Of a stretch of DNA of 64,000 nucleotides, positions 12,248 through 22,774 are shown piece by piece. The DNA comes from Arabidopsis thaliana. Lineage: Eukaryota > Streptophyta > Magnoliopsida > Brassicales > Brassicaceae. Within the stretch, counting starts at the first letter, position 1. Every line of letters starts with the position of its first letter. A model generated the notes under the pieces. The model saw only the letters and a program-made list of their open reading frames with translations, had not been told where the DNA came from and did not search any database. The DNA is taken from positions 24,183,835 through 24,247,834 of the forward strand of contig NC_003076.8 in assembly GCF_000001735.4 (NCBI RefSeq), written 5' to 3'. A program made the position numbers and the translations under genes.

Positions 12248-13891
12248 TTATGTTGAAGCCGAACGCCTCCTTGTCACCTGGCGCGGCACTTGGACCGGGA
12301 AAGCTGCAGCTTCGAGAACCATCGCTTCCACTTCACTCATGGTAGGCCGTTCAAGTCTCTCTGCCTTTATACACATCCTCGCAGTATCAAATATCTTCTT
12401 TAAACCTTCAACCGAGTACCTATTACCGAGCGCAACATCAGCTTTCACAGGCGCATCCTCGATCCTATCCCATACTCTCAAAAACTGCAAAAAAATAAGA
12501 ACATCCAAACAAAACTCAGCTAATCTACTAACTTCCATAACACGAAACGTGTAAAAGGTTCCTAGATACAAAAGTTTTAGTCATACCCAATCAGTGAGAT
12601 TCTTTTTCCCAGCAGGATTATCCGAATAAAAAGGTTTCCTTCCGGTGAAAAGCACTAACAGAAAAGCTCCATAGCTATAGACATCAGTCTTAGTCGAAAC
12701 CAACCAGGAAATCTCTCCTTCCGGTGCAATGTATCCCATAGATGCCTTCATCGGAATGATCCGTTGCTGCTGCTCAACACCGTTTTCATCTTCAACGATT
12801 TTAGTCGCCAATCCAAAATCTGTCAGCTTCGGAACAAAATCTGCATCAAGTAATATGTTTCCGGCCTTGACATCTCTGTTAATCACTTTCAGCTCCTCGT
12901 GTAGATAAACCAGGCCCTTGGCTACACCCACAGCAATTTTCATCCTCGTGTACCAATCCAAAACCCTAATTGGTAGTGTTAGACCCTTAGGTCGCGGACC
13001 CTCCACCATCGTTTTGTGTGCTACAAAAAACAGAATCAATTAGGTTTAGAAGCTAAAACAGAGTCATCAATTAGGGTTTGATTGAGTTTTCTTTACCAAA
13101 GATGTGACGCTCAAGATCTCCGTTGGCCATGAATTCGTAAATTATAGCACGGTTCCTTTGGCCGTAACAGTTGCCAAGAAGTCTAATCACATTTGGATGA
13201 TTAGTTGCACGTAACGTTGTAACCTCTGCCAAGAACTCAACATGACCAGTTGGATTCTGTGGATTTTGAACCTTTACCGCTCCATCCTAATGAAATCAAA
13301 AGTTTCAGACTTTAGAAACTGGGTTTCGATTATTAAGCATAAAGGACATGACCTTTGGGTCTATATACCACATTAAGTCTTGAGAAATAGCAGCGATGGA
13401 CTTCGCCGAAGTTGCCTTTGCCGAGATAAAATTCGTCCCGGAAGTTTATGGTTCCGTTTACGAGCTCACGCCATAGAAATGATTCTCCACAATTATCAGG
13501 TAGAGGTGGAGATACTGGTAACAGAGCAGCAGTCGGATCTGCAAATGAATTACCAAAGGTTAAAGATTGAACAAGATACTACTTTCACTTGCAAGAATGT
13601 GACGAGACCAAAACGAAGAAGTAAGAAAGAAACTCTTAAAATACAGAGTTGCGTAAGATACAAGAAACCCAGAAAACAAGAAATCTCGATTTCAAGAGAT
13701 TGAAGAAGAGAAACGAAAACGGAACCTGCAACTTCACGATCGTCAGGGAGTCGGAGATGATTTCTCCAAAGATGATTGAGGCGCTCGTTATTCCCAAATA
13801 GGCGCTCGACATCTACTTCGTCGTTCTCGTCGTTACCTTGCGCTGCGTTACTTGAGCTTCCTCCTTTGAGACAGCATAAGAAACGTTTCAT
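12248..13891 (-). CDS. Receptor-like cytoplasmic protein kinase, tandem copy 2, NRD variant
   Basis: Five exons: 13726-13891, 13369-13538, 13097-13286, 12587-13020 and 12248-12484, giving 398 aa with the same intron positions and phases as its neighbour. The ATG at 13891 (MKRFLCCL) is used; the frame upstream begins with TTG. The glycine loop GKGNFGEV is at 95-102, the lysine in GAVKV at about K117, DFG at 243-245, and APE is present. The catalytic loop reads N-R-D (residues 223-225, codon AAC at 12878-12880) where the neighbour has H-R-D; the catalytic Asp itself and the downstream KAGN are intact. The His of HRD is structural rather than chemical, so activity may be altered but not necessarily lost. 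The order fits At5g60090. Confidence 0.9.
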
Positions 13892-14380
13892 CGTAGCGAT
13901 CAACGAAGATGAATCTTTCTTGAGATTTTTTTCTTTTGTTTTCCCGAGAATCTTTTTCCCGGAAACAAGTAATTAAACAGAGTAAGAGACTCTCAACGAG
14001 AAAACTAGAGCGAGAAAGAGAATGAGAGAGGTTTGGATGATGAGAACTAAAAGAATTCGCCGGAGGATATTTATATAGACGGGAGATTATGCGCTCTAAT
14101 AATTCTTAAAAAAATTAGAGAATTAAATACTCAAATTATATTCATAAAACACACACACTAATTAATGAGTAACATTATTTATTGAAATGTTAATGAGTTA
14201 TTGTTTTCAGAGAAGAAGTACTATAGCGACATTATTATGTTTGTAGAATAGTAATGACGTTATTTAAACAAGACTACTATCTGTTTTTGGAAATGGAAAA
14301 AAAAAAATGCCACTTTGTGAAATTTTCTTCTGTTCTTCAGATATTGGAGGTGGATCTCTCTTCTATACCAATTTTGTTGT
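13892..14380. other. Second kinase-gene promoter and PRR3 3' flank
   Basis: The purine-rich leader and a TATA-like TATTTATATA (about 14067) of the kinase gene lie at the left. The rest is AT-rich sequence containing the 3' UTR of PRR3. No gene was seen. Confidence 0.5.
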
Positions 14381-16668
14381 TCAATTGTCTTCACTTCCTG
14401 ATTTATGATCATCCCTCCTAAAGGCAAAGGACTCCATGTGAGTACATTACTATATCAGGATACTTTTCGAAACATCTAGAGGGAGAAATCTTGGAAAGGA
14501 TTTGAACTTACTTGCGAATGAATTGACCTTTGACGTGAGGCCGTTGCTCAGCTAGTTTCTTCCTGCTATGGTACCTAACCTAAAGGATACCAAAAAAAAC
14601 GTTAGTTTCGTCTCAGGAAACAAGAGCTTAAGCTTGTTTAGAGCTTACCTTTTTCTCAAAACATCGCTCTTTACGTTTAAGGCGAAACTTCATCAAAGCA
14701 GCTTCTCTTTGTGCCCATCGGTCACTTCCACTAGACTGCTGCTTTAAAGGATTGTCACTGCTTGAACTCGAACCCAACAGTTTTGCAATAGGACTGTCAT
14801 GAGGAGAACAACTTTCCACATTTTCTTCTGGAGCCTAACTCAGCAAAAGTTCAAAGTTTTTGATGAAACCGGCATAAATTTCAAAGACAGCGCCAAGCAT
14901 CATGAAAAGTTACCTTCTTAGCAGAAGTAGCACCATTATTGTATCTGCATATCACAAGAGAACCAATAACTCCAAATCAGTCACAGGTTCGACATTTCAT
15001 TTGCAGTTAATGTCAAGAACTTACTTTGAGAATGCAGAGAGATTTGAATGCCTCAACACACTTCGATCACCGACTTTGTAATCTCTATCCTCTCTTGTTT
15101 TTTTCAGAGTTTGCTCGAGTGATTGCAAATCTTCTCGGTTAGATGAAGGTGCTTTGCTTTCTACTTGTGAGTTACCAGAAGAGCGATTCAGCGTGTCATC
15201 ATTGTTTCTCTCCAAAGCTTGAACAGAATACTTTGCATTCTTTTCAAGATCTCCTGGTTCTTCAGCTTTCTTACTCATAGACATTCCTGTCTGTGATCCC
15301 GTGCCTAATACAATATCATCTAAAGTCATTGTTTTGAATTAAAGTAAATCAGAGAGAATCTCAAGGAATTGTTCCACAAGATCAGTGTACTCACATTTTA
15401 ATTGACTAATTAATTTGCGTTCTTACCTATTTGTTCCTTCTGATCTTCAGCCTCCTTCAGTCTATTAACATGTGCACATCCATTTTCATAGGTTCCTTTC
15501 TTGTTGGGTGCATCGGGAAATTGATTTGAAGGCGAGGTGCTCTTAGTATCACTGGCTCTTTTTGTCCAAGAACTCTACATATTTTTATAAATGCAAAACC
15601 AATCAAAAATTTATAAACCGATTTATTCAGACATTGTTATTATCTATAGCCATAGAACAGATTACCTGAGTTCCACTCCCGTTATCACTCCCACCATCTT
15701 GGTTACTCAAACCACCACTACTCCCACTTTCATTCCTGTGTTCATCACTGATGCTGGCATCATTTTCTGACCCTTGGGTGCTTTCAGGTTTCACCGACTT
15801 CTTGTCATGTATTCCACTCTCACTTCCGCTTCCGCTAGACTGGTAAATCAATAAACGCATAAGTAAGAAAAAAACACAGAGTAACTTTTGTAAAACAGGT
15901 AACCAAATCAGAACTCTTACGCTGTGACATCTTCTCCAGACATGTTGCCAAAGATTCTTTAGTTCGTTCTTTCTAATGGGTTTCACGAGAAAATCAACAG
16001 CACCATTCGACAAACACTTAAAGACCAGAACCATAGAATCATGTGATGACATCACTACAAAAAGAAACATCACATCTTGAGTTACACAAACTGAGCATGG
16101 CATATTGAAGCTGGATAAACAAAAATTTAATCAAGGATTTGAGTAAATACTTATGACGGGGATGTTCTTAAGTGTCTTATGGCTCATAATCTTGGACAGC
16201 AGACCGGTTCCTGAATGCACAGGCATGTCAACCTCTGTTAAGACAAGATCAATGCAACTTTTCTCATCTTCTAGAATTCTCCAGGCTTCAAGGACATCCG
16301 GAACAGCAGTAACTGACAAAAAGTTTCCAAATTTACAACTGTTAGTCAAAAGCAAAAATGTGATTGCTAAACAAGGATGATCAATTCAATATAAGAAAAC
16401 CTTCATAGCTGCAATTCTTTAAAAGGGCAGTAACAATATGGCGTGTTGAGTCATCATTCTCCACCAGAAGAACCTTAAGCGATCTAACTGGGAGATACCT
16501 CTCCCACTTCACAACATGAGCTAGCGGTTGCTGCTGTTGTTGAGAAATCTGTACATTGTTGGTATTTCTAGCAGTATCTTCAACTCGAAATTCATCTTCT
16601 TCAGATGAACCAAACACTTGCCTCTCGGTTTCCACTTCATCACCAGTTTCAATGTTATTAAAACACAT
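14381..16668 (-). CDS. PRR3: Pseudo-response regulator 3, circadian clock protein
   Basis: Ten coding exons: 16401-16668, 16151-16312, 15921-16054, 15666-15839, 15427-15574, 15025-15304, 14914-14944, 14649-14834, 14512-14579 and 14381-14417. They join in frame to 495 aa, the length I recall for Arabidopsis PRR3. A receiver-like domain spans about residues 64-180 ([10 protein letters not shown]... to [21 protein letters not shown]). The phospho-accepting Asp is replaced by Glu116 (codon at 16233-16235, in LVLTEVDMP), the mark of pseudo-receivers. A Ser-rich middle follows. A CCT motif (about 442-482, [17 protein letters not shown]...[14 protein letters not shown]) is split over three exons; the last exon encodes only 11 residues. 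Known role: an evening-phased nuclear protein that binds TOC1 and shields it from ZTL-dependent turnover. At5g60100. Confidence 0.96.
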
Positions 16669-17560
16669 TTTTAGAATACTAATATCTCATGAAAGTGTCA
16701 AGACCAGCCTCCATGAACAAGATAGAATAGAAGCAGCATCAAGTAACAGCTAAGATTCTGCAGAAACTTCCCCTCTACACTGACATAACACTTGCACATT
16801 TCTTCTTTCCCCAAACTTATTCTAATCCCTTCACCAAAACCTCAGCCCAATAAGAAACGAGAAACAAAAAAAAAAGCAACATTCCGTAAGAAGATCACAG
16901 TCTCACACCAGAACCAAAAAATAAAAAACTGAATTTGGATAAATCATCAAACTTGTCCAAAGAAAAACTAAACAAGCCAAATCAAATTTCAATAGTAGCA
17001 CACACTCAGCTTTAGAAAACAATCTGAAACTTGTTGTTTCTAAAATCAAAAGCTATCAATGTTCCAATGGAAAATTATCACAGTACTTGGTAAGTAGTTA
17101 ACAAACTTTGAACACAGTTTCTTTTATTCATTAGATGATTGTAAAGATCTCCTACTTTCTCAAATTTCTTATAAACTCTACAGAACCAGATACAAAATCA
17201 AACTCTAAGGCTCTAAGCTATAATACTTAATGAAATAAGCACAAAATTCAAACAGCAGCAGATTGTAAAAGCGACAAGACAAACAAAAGCAAACCTTTTT
17301 CACATAATCCATTGATGAACACCACCACCACCAGAATCTCTCACCATATCTGACTTGAAAAACCAAATTACAACCAAAAAAGAACAGATTTTTGCTTAAT
17401 CTGATTTGCTTAGCATTTAATCACCTAATCATTCAAAAATGTTTTGATTCGTATCTATTTTTCTTTTACCAACAACTTTACAGAACCAAATTGCTACTAA
17501 AATAGAATAAAAAGAAAGAAAATTTAAAAAACTTGATAGAGAATCAGAGGAAGAGAAGAC
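16669..17560 (-). other. PRR3 5' leader region
   Basis: AT-rich, non-coding sequence upstream of the PRR3 ATG. PRR genes usually carry an intron in the 5' UTR. A donor-like AAG|GTTTGC on the minus strand near 17296 and several acceptors near 16700 make that likely here, but I cannot fix the ends. No other gene was seen. Confidence 0.45.
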
Positions 17561-17621
17561 TGGGATTTTTTGGGAGGTGGTAGAACAAAAAGGTCAGAGA
17601 AGATATTATTTTGGAGTTTGA

Positions 17622-17695
17622 TGACGTGGCAGAACTAACCTACGTGTCAAGTAGGACCAGATAAATTTACGCATGCTGAGATTAGTGACGTGGAC
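17622..17695. promoter_or_regulatory. Cluster of three ACGT-core motifs in the PRR3/APUM18 divergent promoter
   Basis: TGACGTGGC (17622-17630), TACGTGTC (17641-17648) and GACGTGGA (17687-17694) lie within 75 bp upstream of PRR3. ACGT-core motifs of the G-box/ABRE class are bound by bZIP and bHLH factors, including clock-output PIFs. No exact evening element was found; the closest is ATAATATCT on the minus strand at about 17600. Confidence 0.5.
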
Positions 17696-17995
17696 AAAAT
17701 CAAAAGCTTGGACTGCGAGGGGTTGGTTTAGACTTTAGAGATTATCGACATGTTAAATTATTGTCGATTTACAACAAAACAAATTACATATTTCCATTTG
17801 TTTCAGATAGATTATTATTATCTTCACACACCAAAAAAAGATAGATTAAAATCATGACAGTTACGAAAATGCAAAGAAAAAAGGAAAATTGACAAAACAA
17901 AAAGGAAACTCCACCAAATAAGTTTCCTTTTCCTTTTCCTAGTAGTAATCCGAGTTGTGTAATTGTAACTAGAAAAACAAAAGCCCTAACTTTTC

Positions 17996-18003
17996 TATAA
18001 ATA
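17996..18003 (+). promoter_or_regulatory. TATA box of APUM18
   Basis: TATAAATA lies 117 bp upstream of the APUM18 ATG. The same box and its surroundings are conserved upstream of APUM19 (50287-50294, minus strand). Confidence 0.7.
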
Positions 18004-18119
18004 CTCTACGCATCACCACAGATCTCTCATTCACAAGTCTCTCATACTTCTCCCAAATCACACAAACTGATTAAACCCTTTTCTAGAGAAATTTCTGTAG
18101 ATCATCAAGAGATTTATCA

Positions 18120-19103
18120 ATGGCAGTCGCTGATAATCCCTTTTCAATGTCGACCATGTTCAATGCTTTACCAAACCCTAAAGGAATCTCCGGTTCCATT
18201 CCTCCTCCTGGATTCGCCCCACGCGCCTCCGCCACGCCCTTGCACGCAGCTCTGTTCAACCTAATGACTGACGGCGATGGTGTGTCTTACTTTAAAGAGA
18301 TGATCTCAAATTCAGACAAAACAGAGCTTCAGAGGATGGCCTCGTTGCTTACGTCTGACTCCGATTACTTCATGTCGATCGTCACAACCAAGTTCGGCTC
18401 GAGACGCGTGCAGAAGCTCCTCGGCAAATCAGATGACGTGGACGCCTTCTTCTGTGCCGCTATCTTGCGCCGCTTCCTCCACATCACGACCGACAAATAC
18501 GCATCCTACGTGACGATACGAGCCATGGTCGTTTTCGACAAGGTGATGAAAAAGGCATTGTACGAGCGCATTCTCTACCACGCTCTCGACCTAGCGTGTG
18601 ACCAGCACGGCTGCATCGCGCTCAATGATATCATAACCGACGCTGACGATCCTTACTACAGAGATCAGCTACTAGAATTGGTCGCATCCAACGCTCTCCG
18701 GCTAAGCAACGATGCTTCAGGGAACTTTGTGGTCCAACATGTGCTTACACTGTATGACTCGCGTTGCATTCACAACATCGCCGTTAATCTTTATGGTCAG
18801 TGCATTGAGCTATCGTTTAAGAAGTATGGAAGCTACATCGTGGAGAAGCTTTTGGAGGTGGAGGAGTCAATGGTTGTGGTGGTTGTGGAGCTTTTGGGTT
18901 GCGATGGAGACAGGTTGATGAGGCTGGCGAGGAATGAGTTTGGGAATTTCGTGGTGGTCAAGGCTCTGAGATTCACCAAGATGTCTAGGATGGATCTGTT
19001 TTGGGGTTTGGTGCAGAAGCTCATGCCTTTTATCCGTCTCTTGCGTAGATCTCACGGAAGCAACATTGCAAACATCTTGGACTCATTTAGGCTTCGTTGC
19101 TGA
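18120..19103 (+). CDS. APUM18: Pumilio/PUF RNA-binding protein, APUM18
   Basis: Intronless 327-aa protein. After about 35 residues of Pro/Ser-rich leader, a Pumilio homology domain fills the rest. At least seven repeats can be seen from their core helices: FGSRRVQKLLG, YASYVTIRAM, HGCIALNDII, SGNFVVQHVL, YGSYIVEKLL, FGNFVVVKAL and HGSNIANILD. PUF proteins bind single-stranded RNA, usually in 3' UTRs, one base per repeat, and lower translation or stability. The residues at base-contact positions (SR..Q, AS..T, HG..N, GN..Q, GS..E, GN..V) depart from the canonical set, so specificity is probably unlike the UGUANAUA consensus; that is inference. The near-identical APUM19 is at 49190-50173 in inverse orientation. 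At5g60110. Confidence 0.95.
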   Translation: MAVADNPFSMSTMFNALPNPKGISGSIPPPGFAPRASATPLHAALFNLMTDGDGVSYFKEMISNSDKTELQRMASLLTSDSDYFMSIVTTKFGSRRVQKLLGKSDDVDAFFCAAILRRFLHITTDKYASYVTIRAMVVFDKVMKKALYERILYHALDLACDQHGCIALNDIITDADDPYYRDQLLELVASNALRLSNDASGNFVVQHVLTLYDSRCIHNIAVNLYGQCIELSFKKYGSYIVEKLLEVEESMVVVVVELLGCDGDRLMRLARNEFGNFVVVKALRFTKMSRMDLFWGLVQKLMPFIRLLRRSHGSNIANILDSFRLRC

Positions 19104-19424
19104 TTATAACTCTGTGTTTATTTTTCAAACCAGCTTACAATAGTTTAATTGTTCCGGTGTTCAATGTAGTTACATAACTCTGGTAAGAAAAGTGTTTCGT
19201 CATAAACTACTATTTTGTTTTGTAAAGTTGGAGTTCTTATGAAGAAGAGTTTACACAATTTGAAAAACGAAATTGGCTAATACATTTCTTCTTGTGTTCT
19301 TATTTCTGAAAACAAAACAAACCTAAATCGAGAGCTGTAAACGAATACACATTGCAAACTTCATCAACACCTTATGAAAGAAAAGTAAATCATATTTGGT
19401 GCACTAAAGATAAAATCGCACCTT
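19104..19424. other. APUM18 3' flank
   Basis: This is the 3' UTR and downstream sequence of APUM18. The stretch 19138-19350 is repeated in diverged form at 20455-20685 behind the Pumilio pseudogene, and its left part also lies downstream of APUM19 (about 49010-49190, inverted). Confidence 0.6.
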
Positions 19425-19643
19425 GCTCAGTTAAGGAAGCAGCTTCCCTTCCATTCCATTGTATGGCTGCCTTGTCACAAGCCCAAAGTTTCTGCTAGAA
19501 CCATTAGCAGGAAAATCACGAAGAGCATACAGCTTATACTCAGATAACAATCTTATCAAGATAGATACAAATGTCTCATAGCCATCAGAAATCTCTAGAT
19601 ATCACAAACGGATCTTCCTGCTAATGGTTCTAGCAGAAACTTT
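19425..19643 (-). pseudogene. Inverted TOE2 fragment bounded by 29-bp inverted repeats
   Basis: Read on the minus strand, 19425-19480 matches TOE2 exon 6 (25920-25975; the [13 protein letters not shown] coding part) with a few substitutions, and 19485-19643 matches TOE2 intron 5 (about 25693-25840). The intron-derived part is flanked by a perfect 29-bp inverted repeat, 19485-19513 and 19615-19643, so it can fold into a stem with a loop of about 100 bases. In TOE2 only the first arm is well kept; the second is degenerate. It has no start codon or full domain, so it is a gene fragment and not a gene. Confidence 0.8.
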
Positions 19644-20100
19644 TTCACATTAACGAAAAATAACCAAACAAACTAATGAATTCAATAAGTTAAAAGCTTT
19701 TAATAGAGTGGCACATCAGAAATCAGCTCACAGTTGTAAAACCAGTAAGTTAAAAGCTTTTCTCTGTCTCTGTGCCTCTATTATTTAGGACAGTATTGTC
19801 ATTTTCTTATATAGAATTGACCGAAACTTAGGCCCATATATCGTGTTCCCGTGGGCCTCTAATGACTAATTTTCGAAAACGATGGCGTTTTAGCAGTGTT
19901 TTTTTCTTTTTCCAATTTGAAGCCCTACAAGTATAACAATAGAGAGAAACCTCTGTTTTCCAAGTTTTTGCTACAAATGTTCTATGAATACAAGTCAATT
20001 AATGTAAAAAAAAAATTAAAACTCGCATTAGTTAAAATCTTTATAATTTGACATTAATGCTCTCATTAGCAAGTGACAAGATCAAATCCATTTTATCTAG
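19644..20100. other. Spacer between the TOE2 fragment and the Pumilio pseudogene
   Basis: AT-rich spacer. A short direct repeat (AGTAAGTTAAAAGCTTTT-like at about 19686 and 19744) is the only structure seen. Confidence 0.4.
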
Positions 20101-20427
20101 GGATCATCGCAGTTAATCTTTATGGTCATTGCATTGAGCTCTCGTTTTAGAAGTATGTAGTAACTTCTGTATGCGGAGGAGTCAACGGTAGTGGTGGTTG
20201 TGGAGCTTTTGGAGTGCGACGGAGATAGGTTGATGAGGCTGGCAAAGATTGAGTTTGGGAATATCGTGGTAGGCAAGGCACTGAGGTTCTCGAAGGAGAT
20301 GTCTAGGACTAGGATTGATTTTTTTTGGGGTTTGATGCAGAAGCTCAAGCATTTTTCTCCATCTCTTGGTGTAGGTCTCAGGGAAACAACATTGCAAACA
20401 TCTTGGACTCATTTAAGCTTCGTTGCT
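20101..20427 (+). pseudogene. Truncated Pumilio pseudogene (3' part of an APUM18-type gene)
   Basis: The sequence aligns with the last third of APUM18 (18770-19103): GVNL-like start, VVVELLECDGDRLMRLAKIEFGN, then FFWGLMQKL and the ILDSF/LRC end. Stop codons interrupt the frame near 20147-20160, a segment encoding about seven residues of the YGSYIVEKLLE repeat is deleted, and later frameshifts follow the ALRF region. The first two thirds of the gene and its promoter are missing. Homology continues downstream to about 20685, so the duplicated piece included the 3' flank. Confidence 0.88.
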
Positions 20428-22368
20428 AACTATAATAACTGTTGTTTATGTCTTAAACTAGTTACAATACTTAAATTGGTCGGGGGTAGTCACATATATA
20501 ATAATATAACTCCTGTAAGAGATGTTTTCGTCTTTAACTGCTTTTCTAAAGAAAGTTGAAGTTTTTATGAAGAAGAGTTACAATGTGAAAAAAAATGAAA
20601 TTGGCTTAATCATTTCTTCTTGTGTTCTCTTTTCCGAAGACAAAACAAACCAAAATCAAGAGCTGTAAATAAAAACACATTATTACTTTGTTTTCAATTG
20701 GTCTTACGTTTAAAATATTAGATAAAGATACTTGACAATTCCTATGTCTTTGTTGAAATCGGTATAATTTAACAATCGCACGAAAGAATGGCCAACTTGA
20801 ACTTGCCGTGTCACATCGTACCAGAAACAATATTCATTTGCTGAATAATATAAATCGTAAAATCATATGGTCATGGACTTTATGGACAACTATGATAATT
20901 TAAATATTATCCTTGATTTTAAAATAAATATTTTATGGTTTTATTCCATAATGGAATCATAGCATTATAGCAACATCAATTCTAGTGAATCTGTACATAG
21001 CGGAAACAAATGTTACTAATTTTTAGATAGACAATCATGAACAAGCCTTCAATCGAAATGCATAGATTGGTGAAAATGAATTTGTTGCGTTCTCAGCAAA
21101 ATGAATAATATATGATCTATCTCATGTCTTGCCACGGTAAATTTAGCCAAATTGTAATAAATTAGTATCAAGACTTTGCCAAAAAAATATATATATATGA
21201 AAATTATCATTGCAAGGATAGGACAGCAGGCGTCCACGTCTTTAAATTCAACCTCGTCTGCCTTATATGATTAATATATTATGATTTCACAAAGAAATGA
21301 TTGATAATATTTATTACGAAAATGACAACAAAAAAAGGTAAATAATATAAAACAGTGACATTTTAAATTCTAGATAAAGACTCTGTTTTTTTTCTTCTTT
21401 AATGTATCAATATCGTTCCGTATAGACGCTTTAATGTGCAAGTATGTAACTCTAACAACCTAATTTTCACTTTGACATTTAGGCAAAAGTAAAATTAAGG
21501 TTGTACTTGGTAAAATCTTGATAAAGAGATTGAAAGAAAGGAATGTGGGCATGAAAATGAAAAAAAAAAACTAGATAAATTGTGAAACTGTTAAATTCCC
21601 TAAATTTAAGGAAAGTAAGAATGGACATGGGCCGTCCGATCAGATATGTGACCTAAGATGGCTGAGAGAGTAGTTGAATGGCTGGGGTTCAATCTCTGTT
21701 GTACACGTGGCTTTATACTACTCGTTAAAATCCATGATCTTCGAGATTTTTCTGACACTCTTAAGTTTTGGCAACCGGCTAAAACCAGTCGGAATGTTCA
21801 TTTGACCTACCCCACTCAATAAACATTTCCAAAGAAAAAAGAGATTCGTATGGACACAAAGAATAGATATTTTTAGGTCATTTTCATTTTTTCGCCCGTA
21901 ACCTGTGTTAAGAACATAATACGTTGTTACGTACATTTTATTTCTATTTTTAATAAACAATAATTTCCTTTGATTGTAAAAGAATCCCCCTTTATTGGCT
22001 TTTGTTCTTTCCTATGTCTTCTTGTACTCAAAATATATTTTGTTTTAGACTTTCGAAATTATCCATTTTGGAAACCTATCCATTTCTTTGTTGATCTCTT
22101 TGTATCACATTGCTCTCAAGCTATGTAGTAGTCTTAGAGATTTAGACAATACTAATGAATACAAGATACCATAAGATTTGATACAATATGTTTGTGTTAT
22201 CAACGTTTGATCGGATATGTGTTTTTTTTCTACTTATAGCTATTCATTCAATGAAAATCTAAAAGAAAATTGAGACACAGTTGATGCAGAGATAATTTTC
22301 TCTAGCCTTGATAGATTTTTACAATGTGATATTGTAGGAACTAGGAAACACATGCTTCATTTTTATTT
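20428..22368. other. Spacer downstream of the Pumilio pseudogene
   Basis: 20455-20685 is duplicated APUM18 3' flank. The rest is AT-rich single-copy-looking DNA with no protein-like frame and no RNA gene that I recognise. Confidence 0.4.
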
Positions 22369-22774
22369 AGGCCATGAATGTTTGTAGTTTTTAAAATGGT
22401 TTTTGGATTTTGGATTTTGGTTTTTGGTTTTTAGTTTTTGATTTTCTTGGTTTTTGTTTTTGGTGTAGATTTTAGTTTCTTAAAAAACTTGAATGGTAAT
22501 TTGTTTAGATTTTGGTTTTTATGTTAATGGATAGTATTTTTTTTACAAAACAAATCTAAAAATAAAATAAAAAATGTGATCGATTGTTTTTGAGAGAGAA
22601 ACTCCCAAAACATAGATTTTGGTTTTCTTTGAAAAATTGTTAAAACACTCAAAAACTAGATTTCCTATATTTTAGGAAAACTTGTTTTCTCAAAATCTTG
22701 AATGGCTACAAAATAGATTTTAGAAAAAATTAAAACCAAAAACTAGTTTAAAAACCACACTCATTCAAGGCCTT
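22369..22774. mobile_element. MITE-like element with imperfect terminal inverted repeats
   Basis: The left end 22369-22406 (AGGCCATGAATGTTTGTAG...GGTTTTTGG) and right end 22735-22774 read inward as imperfect inverted repeats about 38 bp long (AGGCC-TGAATG-.TGT.G.TTTTTAAA). The interior is rich in GGTTTTT/AAAACC runs that are also partly self-complementary. It has no coding capacity. Length (about 405 bp) and structure fit a non-autonomous DNA transposon, possibly hAT-type; the family is not assigned. It lies about 1.5 kb upstream of TOE2. Confidence 0.65.

Noticed and set aside
17596-17610. Possible evening element in the PRR3 promoter
   Set aside because: The sequence reads ATAATATCT on the minus strand, one base away from AAAATATCT, and no second copy is nearby.
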